Source of the DNA: an uncultured Bacteroidota bacterium
GTDB taxonomy: Bacteria; Bacteroidota; Bacteroidia; Flavobacteriales; Flavobacteriaceae
DNA: 64,000 nt
NCBI GenBank assembly: GCA_913041125.1
Contig: CAJWHM010000005.1
Span: forward strand, 1 to 64,000
Reading direction: 5' to 3'
The notes under the pieces were generated by a model, which ran no database searches, had not been told where the DNA came from, and worked only from the letters and a program-made list of their open reading frames with translations. The position numbers and the translations under genes are program-made. This document shows positions 27,601 through 35,562 of the stretch, in pieces (position 1 is the stretch's first letter; each line of letters opens with the position of its first letter).

Positions 27601-28186
27601 AGTTCCTTTTGTAGACGGTTATTATAGAATTGATCAGATTGAAAAAGCTCAAGATTTATCAAAAAGAATTGCATTTAAATATTCTGATAGATTAAATTAT
27701 TTTAGTTCTCTTTCACCTGACACGCAATATAGACTAGGTGAAGAAATAATAACTGAGATTGAAAGATATAGGGCATTAATTGAAGCTGACTTAAAACATG
27801 CTGGGAAGTCAGATTTAAAAAGTTCTTTGAGTCAATTTCTTGAATCTATAGATGCATTTAAGTTTCTATATGGTGATTATGAATTTTATACAAGTCTAAT
27901 TGATGTAGTGGAAGGGTTTTACTTATCTGAACAAACAAAATTAGCTCAAAGTCTTAGTAGAAAAATAGCAGATCAGTACAGTGAACGTATGGAATTATAT
28001 TCACAATTTTCACCATCTAATCAACTTCAAATTCAAGATCGAATTAAGAAAGAATGGTCCTCTTATAATTATTTTCTACAGATAGTTAATTCTTTTGATG
28101 ATAGTGAATTTTTCAAAAATTTAGAAAATCAATACAACAAAAATGTATCTCTTTTCAATACTGAACTAGATAGTTTAAAAAATTAA
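24638..28186 (+). CDS. DUF2723 membrane protein, probable protein O-mannosyltransferase-like
   Basis: The protein is about 1,182 residues long. The N-terminal part has many membrane segments and the hallmark [30 protein letters not shown], in which the Asp-Glu region corresponds to the catalytic loop of GT-C-fold glycosyltransferases. Further conserved stretches are [21 protein letters not shown] and [15 protein letters not shown]. The C-terminal about 250 residues are soluble and helical, with TPR-like repeats. GTG 24614 opens the track ORF, but the ATG at 24638 ([15 protein letters not shown]) is more natural. The family is common in Bacteroidota; a role in glycosylating exported proteins has been proposed and is not demonstrated by this sequence. 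Confidence 0.88.
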   Translation: [1182 protein letters not shown]

Positions 28187-28197
28187 TTTATTGTAGA

Positions 28198-28497
28198 TTA
28201 ATCAATATGATCTTTTAGAAGACTAATTAAAGTATTAGCATCCTGTTCACCACTTTGACGCCAAACCATTTCACTGAATTTATATATCATTAGAGTGGGT
28301 AATACTTTAACTCTTAGTGCTTCAGATAACTGTTGGTTTTTGTCAACATCAATTTTAATTACTTTTCCTTTGTCTCCTAAGGCAGCAGCAACGTCTTTTA
28401 AAACAGGATTCATATCCTGAGATTCCGATTCTTGGCTTCTAAAAAAAGCAAGTAAAATTGGAATTTTTTCATCTAATAATTCACCAAATTTTGACAT
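28198..28497 (-). CDS. Thioredoxin-fold protein lacking the CxxC motif
   Basis: This 99-residue protein has the thioredoxin layout (ILLAFFRS, KVIKIDVDKNQQLSEALRV and the cis-proline in VKVLPTLMIY). The active-site position reads FFRSQESESQDM, so no cysteine is available for redox chemistry. It may be a chaperone-like or regulatory thioredoxin fold. It is convergent with the DUF2723 gene (11 bp between stops) and precedes nothing on its strand except the long intergenic run to that gene; the metallophosphoesterase lies upstream, 38 bp away, so the two may be one operon. Confidence 0.75.
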   Translation of the reverse strand: MSKFGELLDEKIPILLAFFRSQESESQDMNPVLKDVAAALGDKGKVIKIDVDKNQQLSEALRVKVLPTLMIYKFSEMVWRQSGEQDANTLISLLKDHID

Positions 28498-28535
28498 TAT
28501 CTGAATTTATAATATAGCAAATGTAAAAAAATTGA

Positions 28536-29762
28536 TTAAATCCTAGATTCTGTCTTTGATAATGTGATAACAGAAACCTCCGGCCAAATTCCTACTCGAC
28601 CTGGATAAGCTAAATATCCAAAACCACGATTGACATTTAAAAGTTGTTTTTTATCCTCATAAATTCCAGCCCAATGTTTATATCTCCATTTAACTGGACT
28701 CCATTTTATCCACCCCGGTATTTCAATACCAAATTGCATTCCATGGGTATGACCACTTAAAGTAAGTTGAATTTTAAATGGATGGGGTAAAACTTTTGCT
28801 TCCCAATGGGAGGGATCGTGGGATAACAAAATTTTAAAATCATTAGAATCTACTTTTTTTAATGCTTTATTCAGATCTCCTGATTGTCTAAAACCGGATC
28901 CCCAATTTTCAACTCCAATAAGTGCAATTCTTTGTCCATCTTTCTCTATGAAATGAGAATCATTTAATAATAACTTCCAACCCATTTTTGAATGTGCCTC
29001 ATAAAGCATTTGCATATTATTTATTTTATCCTCCTTAGTTTCCCATCTCATATAGTCACCATAATCATGATTTCCTAAAATCGAGTAAACTCCTTGTTTG
29101 GCATTAATTTTTTTAAATGTATCAATCCAAGGATAGATTTCATCAGCACGATTATTAACTAAATCACCTGTAAACAATACTAAGTCAGCTTCTTGAGAAT
29201 TAATTAAATCTACACCATATTGTACTTTTTTTTGATTATCAAAACTACCACTGTGAATATCTGAAATTTGTACAATTTTATATCCATCAAATGCATCGGG
29301 TAAGTCATCATATTTTAATTTATATGAAAGTACTTTATAATTATATTTACCCCTGTACATACCATATAATAAAGAAACAAAAGGTATTGCTGCAATACCA
29401 ATTGCTATTTGTGATATTATTTTTCTTCTTTCTGGTAGAAATTTTGTTTCACCGGGCATTTTTGTGAAAAATGAATATATTCCTTGTGGTACTCTTAATA
29501 TATCTTCACCTAAAAGTATAATTGTAATTAAGGCCTGAAAAGTAAAAAGAGAAATAAAAAAACCAATGGCATACATTAAGTGAGGTTCAGTTTGAGTACT
29601 ACGCTCAATAATTACAGTGTGAAATAAAAGATTCCCAATTACTAATATAACTACGATAACATATAAAAAAAGAATCAATTTATTTGATATAGTCGTTTTT
29701 ATCGCTTGAAAACTATAGTATTGAAAAAGAATTAAAAATAAAAGAGAAATAATCCAGCGCAT
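28536..29762 (-). CDS. Membrane-anchored metallophosphoesterase
   Basis: The first about 125 residues contain several hydrophobic segments that anchor the protein in the inner membrane. The C-terminal calcineurin-type domain has all five metal motifs: DIHSGS, GDLVNN, GNHDYG, LSHDPSHW and SGHTHGMQFG. Such YkuE/YaeI-like enzymes may cleave phosphoester bonds of envelope lipids or nucleotides. It is separated by 45 bp from dgt upstream and 38 bp from the thioredoxin-like gene downstream. Confidence 0.9.
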   Translation of the reverse strand: MRWIISLLFLILFQYYSFQAIKTTISNKLILFLYVIVVILVIGNLLFHTVIIERSTQTEPHLMYAIGFFISLFTFQALITIILLGEDILRVPQGIYSFFTKMPGETKFLPERRKIISQIAIGIAAIPFVSLLYGMYRGKYNYKVLSYKLKYDDLPDAFDGYKIVQISDIHSGSFDNQKKVQYGVDLINSQEADLVLFTGDLVNNRADEIYPWIDTFKKINAKQGVYSILGNHDYGDYMRWETKEDKINNMQMLYEAHSKMGWKLLLNDSHFIEKDGQRIALIGVENWGSGFRQSGDLNKALKKVDSNDFKILLSHDPSHWEAKVLPHPFKIQLTLSGHTHGMQFGIEIPGWIKWSPVKWRYKHWAGIYEDKKQLLNVNRGFGYLAYPGRVGIWPEVSVITLSKTESRI

Positions 29763-29807
29763 TTACAATTTTTTGGCAAAGGTAATGAGTTATATAAAAA
29801 TAAAAGA

Positions 29808-31130
29808 TTACTTACCTCCTATATCTCTGGCTATATTAAGTGCCTTACTGTCAGATAAACTTGCTATGAAGCAACATACATTTAGTAAAGTTTCGTATAA
29901 TGTATTACCTATCAATCGGTTCTCCTCTGGAACTAAAGAAAGAATTAGTTTGTCGTATGTATTAACTTTTCCTTCAAAACTATTCACTGCTGCTTTGGAA
30001 AAATTTTCTAATAAAATTGTGATTGCTCTATGACCTACAACCTCTTTTTTAATAACTTCTTTAGAATTATAAACTTTATTGATACTTACTTTAATAATAT
30101 CTTCAATTTGAGCCTTGTATTTACTTTTTTCCATTAGACTTACTCCAAAGTCACCAGACAAAATTTTAGACTCATTTTTAATAAATATCTTAACAGCATC
30201 TTGAATCAAACTGTTTATTGCTAGAGATCTTAAATAACTTAGTCGTTGAGTTTTATATGTAAGTTTGGCATACTTTTTAGAATCAATAAAGTCACGTACC
30301 AAATTGATTAGATATTCTAAAGCATAATCTTCAGATATCCATCCTAAATTAATACCATCTTCAAAGTCTATTATTGTGTAACATATATCATCAGCTGCCT
30401 CTACTAAGTAAGTCAATGGATGCCTTAATATTTTTGAATTTTTTACAAGAGATAATTCTTCAGCAACCTCTTTGTATGTTGTTTTTTGTGTCTGAAAAAA
30501 ACCATATTTTTTATCGGCAACATGACTCGTCGGTTTTATTGGTAAACTTGCTTTTGGATACTTGACAAATGTTCCTAGTGTAGAATAACTTAATCTTAAA
30601 CCCCCTTTAGTTCCCGGTTTAGATTCAGTTAGAATTTTTAGACCATTTGCATTGCCCTCAAAATCGCAAAGATCCTGATATTCCTCCGGTTTAAGTTTTG
30701 TGCGATAAATTTCACCTTTCCCTGACTTAAAATAATTTCCAATTGCTTTTTCACCACTATGCCCAAAAGGGGGATTACCAATATCATGAGCTAATGATGC
30801 TGCAGCTGTTATCGCACCAAAATCATTTGCCTGATACCCAAGAGAATCTTTTAAATTTGGGTACTTGTCTAATATAGCTTGTCCAGCCATTCTTCCAATG
30901 CTTCTACCAACAACAGAAACCTCCAAACTGTGTGTTAATCTTGTATGAACAAAATCTGTATTTGAAAAGGGGATTACTTGTGTTTTGTCTTGCAAGCTTC
31001 TGAATTCATTTGAAAAAACAATTCTGTCATAATCAACTTCAAAACCTAAACGAAGATCATTTTGCTCAATTCTCAACCGCTTACTTTTATCACCAAATCT
31101 TCTTAATGATAATAATGATTCCCAATTCAT
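29808..31130 (-). CDS. dgt: dGTP triphosphohydrolase
   Basis: This HD-domain enzyme hydrolyses dGTP (and perhaps other dNTPs) to the nucleoside and triphosphate. Visible motifs are an HD-type ligand set: HTRLTHSLEVS (about residue 57), LAHDIGNPPFGHSGE (about 117) and an aspartate in EAADDICYTIID. At 440 residues it has the usual length. Its stop lies 45 bp before the metallophosphoesterase start, so it probably leads this three-gene unit. Confidence 0.9.
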   Translation of the reverse strand: MNWESLLSLRRFGDKSKRLRIEQNDLRLGFEVDYDRIVFSNEFRSLQDKTQVIPFSNTDFVHTRLTHSLEVSVVGRSIGRMAGQAILDKYPNLKDSLGYQANDFGAITAAASLAHDIGNPPFGHSGEKAIGNYFKSGKGEIYRTKLKPEEYQDLCDFEGNANGLKILTESKPGTKGGLRLSYSTLGTFVKYPKASLPIKPTSHVADKKYGFFQTQKTTYKEVAEELSLVKNSKILRHPLTYLVEAADDICYTIIDFEDGINLGWISEDYALEYLINLVRDFIDSKKYAKLTYKTQRLSYLRSLAINSLIQDAVKIFIKNESKILSGDFGVSLMEKSKYKAQIEDIIKVSINKVYNSKEVIKKEVVGHRAITILLENFSKAAVNSFEGKVNTYDKLILSLVPEENRLIGNTLYETLLNVCCFIASLSDSKALNIARDIGGK

Positions 31131-31260
31131 ATAACAAATTTACCAAATCTATATTCGTATGTTAACAGAAGTTTACTAAAAATAAAATTTGATAATATTT
31201 TCTTAAAGATTTTGTTTCAAAAATTAACTTTTTGATAATTTTTTGGTTGTAAAGCATATG

Positions 31261-31268
31261 TAATTTTG
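31261..31268 (+). promoter_or_regulatory. -7 element for the lipoprotein gene
   Basis: TAATTTTG matches TAnnTTTG exactly, 39 bases before the ATG at 31308. A TTTTTTG tract lies 15 bases upstream, a short spacer. Confidence 0.5.
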
Positions 31269-31307
31269 GAAAAATTAATAACCCTTTTAAACCAAATCTT
31301 ATATAAT

Positions 31308-32621
31308 ATGAAAAATAAAAACCTACTTATTTTCTTGCCCCTATTAACTTTATTTTTAAACTGTTCCGAAGAAGAACCAGTTGTTGAATATATAACTGTT
31401 ACAGAAACTATAACTGTTAATGAAACAAGTACAGTTGAAGTTGATCCTTTTGCTGACTCTACACTTGAAGGTAACATTACCGAGGACACCACTTTAGATG
31501 CTTCTAAAATATGGCTACTAAAGGGGAGAGCTGCTGTAGAAGATGGAGTAACTCTAACTATTCCAGCAGGTACAATTATTAAAGCTGCATCTGGAACAGG
31601 AGCTGATGCTTCAACATTAATAGTTGCTAGAGGTGGAACTATGATTGCAAACGGAACAGCTGATAATCCAATCATAATGACTGCTGTTGCTGACAATATT
31701 CAAGTTGGAGGCACTTATCCAGATAGTGGACCCGCACTAAATGTTGATACTAGAGGTTTATGGGGAGGACTTTTAATATTAGGTAAAGCTCCTTGTTCCT
31801 TTAAAAGTGATGTAACTGAACTTCAAATTGAAGGAATACCAACCTCTGATACTAATGGTCTTTACGGTGGATCTATTGCTGATGATAACTCAGGTTCTTT
31901 ACAATACATCTCTATTCGCCATGGAGGAGCTGAAATTGGTGAAGGTAATGAAATAAACGGTCTTACATTAGGAGGTGTTGGATCAGAAACTACAATTAAC
32001 CACATCGAAGTATTAGGTAATGTTGACGATGGTATTGAATTTTTTGGAGGTACTGTCAATGCTACAAACCTTCTTATATGGGGACAAGGTGACGATGCTA
32101 TTGATATCGATCAAGCATATGCTGGTACAATTGATGGAGCATTAGTTGTCTTAACTGCTGCCTCAGATCATGGCTTTGAAATTGACGGCCCTGAAGGATC
32201 TGCTCCAGGAAGATTTACCCTTAAAAATGCAACAGTGATTGGAGCTACTGATGACTGTGATGCTGAAGGTGTAGATGGTGAAATGGCTGATTTTCGAAAA
32301 GGTGCTACGGGTGATGTCTTAAATGTTCTATTCAAAGACTTTGCTGGTGGTAAAGATGTGGAATTAGACGCCAGTGCTGATGCTGCAACATATTCAGCAG
32401 GAACTTTAACATTTGCAAACATAGATGTATTACACCCTGTAGATGACGATGGTAATTTATGTTCAGATGTTGAAACTGTAAATAAAATTTTCGATGACCG
32501 TTCAGATGAAAGCTCTTTTGAAAGCGATGCAAATACATTTGCAGAAGTAGTTACAGAGCAGCAAGATGGAAACGGATTATCAGATGAATCAATATTTTCG
32601 TGGACTTTTTACAAAAGATAA
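31308..32621 (+). CDS. Surface lipoprotein with beta-helix-like body
   Basis: The ATG at 31308 is chosen over the ORF-track start at 31266 because it begins a classical lipoprotein signal (MKNKNLLIFLPLLTLFLNC). The lipidated cysteine is followed by SEEEP; acidic residues right after the cysteine resemble the Bacteroidota lipoprotein export signal, suggesting display on the cell surface. The body is Gly/Asp-rich with turns such as GLWGGLLILGKAP and DGIEFFGGTVNATNL, suggesting beta-helix structure. It has no recognisable catalytic motif. It is upstream of a TonB receptor and a PiT transporter and may be the substrate-binding partner. A terminator follows it. Confidence 0.75.
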   Translation: MKNKNLLIFLPLLTLFLNCSEEEPVVEYITVTETITVNETSTVEVDPFADSTLEGNITEDTTLDASKIWLLKGRAAVEDGVTLTIPAGTIIKAASGTGADASTLIVARGGTMIANGTADNPIIMTAVADNIQVGGTYPDSGPALNVDTRGLWGGLLILGKAPCSFKSDVTELQIEGIPTSDTNGLYGGSIADDNSGSLQYISIRHGGAEIGEGNEINGLTLGGVGSETTINHIEVLGNVDDGIEFFGGTVNATNLLIWGQGDDAIDIDQAYAGTIDGALVVLTAASDHGFEIDGPEGSAPGRFTLKNATVIGATDDCDAEGVDGEMADFRKGATGDVLNVLFKDFAGGKDVELDASADAATYSAGTLTFANIDVLHPVDDDGNLCSDVETVNKIFDDRSDESSFESDANTFAEVVTEQQDGNGLSDESIFSWTFYKR

Positions 32622-32646
32622 CAGCAAACATACATAACTCAAAAAG

Positions 32647-32676
32647 AAAATGCCTGGCTTATTTGCCAGGCATTTT
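32647..32676 (+). terminator. Hairpin terminator after the lipoprotein gene
   Basis: AAAATGCCTGGC and GCCAGGCATTTT form a perfect 12-bp stem with a 6-base loop; the T-rich right arm completes the structure. It should end most lipoprotein transcripts and lets some read on into the TonB receptor. Confidence 0.8.
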
Positions 32677-32710
32677 CTATACATAATAGTCAATAAATAA
32701 TATAATTCAA

Positions 32711-35548
32711 ATGAATATAAAAATCATACGTATAATCTCAGTTCTATTTTTCTCAATATTAAGAACCTACAGTCAGTATGGTATTACTGGAACCGTGATT
32801 GATGGTGATTTTAATGAACCTCTTCCTTTTGCAAATGTCTTAGTAAAAGAAACTGGTGATGGAGTAACAACTGATTTTGATGGGAAATATACAATTGAAT
32901 TATCATCAGGAAATTATACTTTGATTTTTTCTTTTGTTGGTTATGAGACTAAAGAAATTACTAACATTAAGGTTTCTGGAGATAACTACACTATAACTGA
33001 TATTGTATTAAATTCTGTTGCTCAGGGTTTGGAAGAAGTAGTTGTAACGGTTGATGCTAGAAGAAATACTGAATCATCAGTGTTAGAAATTCAAAGAAAA
33101 TCAGCAAGTTTACTTGACGGTATCTCAGCACAGGCATTTAGAAAAATTGGCGCTAACGATATTGCGAGTGCTGTTAAAAATGTTCCCGGCGTATCTGTTC
33201 AAGGAGGAAAATTTGTTTACGTCAGAGGGCTTGGAGATCGATATTCTAAATCAATTTTAAATGGTGTTGATATACCAGGATTGGATCCTGACAGAAATAC
33301 TATACAAATGGATCTTTTTCCAACAAATCTTCTTTCAAATGTTTTGGTAATTAAATCAGCAAGAGCAGATTTACCAGCTGATTTTACTGGAGGGGTAATC
33401 AATATAATTACTAAAGACTTTCCAACTAATGAAGAATTATCTATTTCAATTGGAACATCATTTAATCCCAATATGCATTTTAGGGAAAACTACCTTACCT
33501 ACGAAGGGGGACAAACAGACTTTCTAGGATTTGATGACGGGACTAGAAAGAACAAAATTTTCAACTCATTTCTAGGAAACTTTTTTGATCCTAGATTAAA
33601 TAATTCGATAACTAGCCTAACCTATGTAAATAAAATTTCAAATCAATTTGACCCACAAATGGCTCCAACAGACGATATAAGTGGGATGAATTATAATTTT
33701 AATATTTCTTATGGAAATCAAATAAAATTTGAAAATGGTCATTCGTTTGGTTATTTAGGCTCACTTTCTTACAGAAAAGAACAATCAATTTATGAAAACT
33801 CACAGGATAACATTTTCAACTTTAGTCCTGACAGGTCAGAACTAAACTTTGAAGAAAATAGACTTCAATTTGGAACTATTGGAGGTGAAAATGTTATAGC
33901 TAGTGGTTTATTAGGGATAACATACAAGACAGATAAGTCAAAGTATAGAATTAATACTCTTCATATTCAAAATGGTGAAAGTACATCAGGAAGATTTAGA
34001 CAACTTACAAGATTTTCAGATTTTATTGATTTTAATAAATTTAATTTAGAATATAATGAACGTTCAATTACCAATGGAATAATTTCCGGTTTACATAATT
34101 TAAATGAATCCAAATTTAAAGTTGAGTGGACTATCTCTGGAACGCTTGCAAAAGTTCACGACAAAGATGTTCGTAATACAACTTTTCAGGATGAAGAAGG
34201 AATTTTTAGCTTTCAAGAAAATACAGAACCTAAAAGGATATGGAGAACTCTTGATGAATATAATTTAGTTGGTAAAGTAGATCTTTCAAAACGTTTTAAA
34301 TTTTTAAATGAAGATGCTATTTTAAAATTTGGAGTGTACGGTTCTAAAAAAGAAAGAGATTTTTCAATTGCACAATATTCAGTAAGTAGTAATTATACAT
34401 CCGAACGTGACTGGGCAAATTATGGTGGAGATCCAAATCAATTATTTAATCCAGTTAATTTAATTTCACCTTCAAATGATAGAGGGACATATATTAATCC
34501 TCAAACTACAATTAGACAAGATGCAAATATTTTTAATGCAACTCAACAAAATCTTGCAGCATACATATCAAATGAATTTAATTTATCTTCAAAACTAAAG
34601 TGTATCATTGGTTTTCGATTTGAAAACTATCAAGTATTTTATACAGGAGAAAATAGTCAATTAGGACAAATACTCAATGATGAAAGAATCATTAATGAAA
34701 ATAATTTATTCCCCTCAGCAAATTTTATATATAATTTAAAGGAAGAGAAAAACTTAAGACTAGCTTATTCATTAACAACTGCCAGACCAAGTTTTAAAGA
34801 AGCTTCTATAGCCGAAATTTATGATCCTCTTTCAAACTTATTCTTTATTGGCAATATTGACATTAAACCCTCTTACATTGATAACTTTGATATTAGATAT
34901 GAATCTTTTGGTGAAAATGCTCAACTATTTGCCATGAGTCTATTTTATAAAAAACTAACAGACCCTATTGAAATTGGATTTGTTGCTGCATCCACATCTA
35001 ATTATAAGCCGTTAAATCTTGAAAATGCAGATGTATATGGATTTGAAATTGAATTAAGAAAAAAAATGAGTAATTGGATTTCAGGACTTAAAAACTTTAA
35101 TTTAAATTTTAATGGATCATACATTATATCTGATGAGAAATATAGTGAAGATGAATTAGCTCTTAGGACTTTAGGTTTGAGAGAGGGTGAAACATTAGGG
35201 GATTCGAGACCTTTACAAGGTCAATCTCCTTACCTTGTAAATGCTGGATTTGACTATAATAATATTGAAAAAGGGTTTCGTGGAGGACTCTATTTTAATG
35301 TGCAAGGAAAAACCCTAGAAGTAGTTGGTGATGGATTTTATCCTGATGTATACACAATGCCATTTAACAGTTTAAATTTGAATTTAAATAAACAGTTTAA
35401 AAATAACACCAGTTTAACATTAAGGGTAAGAAATTTACTTAATGATGAAAGAGAAAGTTTATTTGAGGGATATGGAGGGACTACTGAATATTTTAGATAT
35501 AGAAATATAGGCAGAACCTTTTCTCTAGGCTACTCAATTAAATTTTAA
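32711..35548 (+). CDS. TonB-dependent outer-membrane receptor with carboxypeptidase-like domain
   Basis: This 945-residue protein has a signal peptide (to TYSQ), a carboxypeptidase-regulatory-like domain (about 24-110; ITGTVIDGDFNEPLPFANVLV), then a plug (NVPGVSVQGGKFVYVRGLGDRY) and a beta-barrel ending in FSLGYSIKF with a terminal aromatic residue. It imports a specific ligand with energy from TonB. No SusD-type gene follows; instead a surface lipoprotein precedes it and a PiT phosphate transporter follows after 14 bp. That context suggests phosphate or a phosphorylated compound as cargo, but it is inference. Confidence 0.9.
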   Translation: MNIKIIRIISVLFFSILRTYSQYGITGTVIDGDFNEPLPFANVLVKETGDGVTTDFDGKYTIELSSGNYTLIFSFVGYETKEITNIKVSGDNYTITDIVLNSVAQGLEEVVVTVDARRNTESSVLEIQRKSASLLDGISAQAFRKIGANDIASAVKNVPGVSVQGGKFVYVRGLGDRYSKSILNGVDIPGLDPDRNTIQMDLFPTNLLSNVLVIKSARADLPADFTGGVINIITKDFPTNEELSISIGTSFNPNMHFRENYLTYEGGQTDFLGFDDGTRKNKIFNSFLGNFFDPRLNNSITSLTYVNKISNQFDPQMAPTDDISGMNYNFNISYGNQIKFENGHSFGYLGSLSYRKEQSIYENSQDNIFNFSPDRSELNFEENRLQFGTIGGENVIASGLLGITYKTDKSKYRINTLHIQNGESTSGRFRQLTRFSDFIDFNKFNLEYNERSITNGIISGLHNLNESKFKVEWTISGTLAKVHDKDVRNTTFQDEEGIFSFQENTEPKRIWRTLDEYNLVGKVDLSKRFKFLNEDAILKFGVYGSKKERDFSIAQYSVSSNYTSERDWANYGGDPNQLFNPVNLISPSNDRGTYINPQTTIRQDANIFNATQQNLAAYISNEFNLSSKLKCIIGFRFENYQVFYTGENSQLGQILNDERIINENNLFPSANFIYNLKEEKNLRLAYSLTTARPSFKEASIAEIYDPLSNLFFIGNIDIKPSYIDNFDIRYESFGENAQLFAMSLFYKKLTDPIEIGFVAASTSNYKPLNLENADVYGFEIELRKKMSNWISGLKNFNLNFNGSYIISDEKYSEDELALRTLGLREGETLGDSRPLQGQSPYLVNAGFDYNNIEKGFRGGLYFNVQGKTLEVVGDGFYPDVYTMPFNSLNLNLNKQFKNNTSLTLRVRNLLNDERESLFEGYGGTTEYFRYRNIGRTFSLGYSIKF

Positions 35549-35562
35549 TATCTTCAATTTTA

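Noticed and set aside
31217-31696. 159-residue ORF opposite the lipoprotein gene
   Set aside because: It is a shadow of the lipoprotein frame; its Val/Ser-rich composition follows from the complementary codons.
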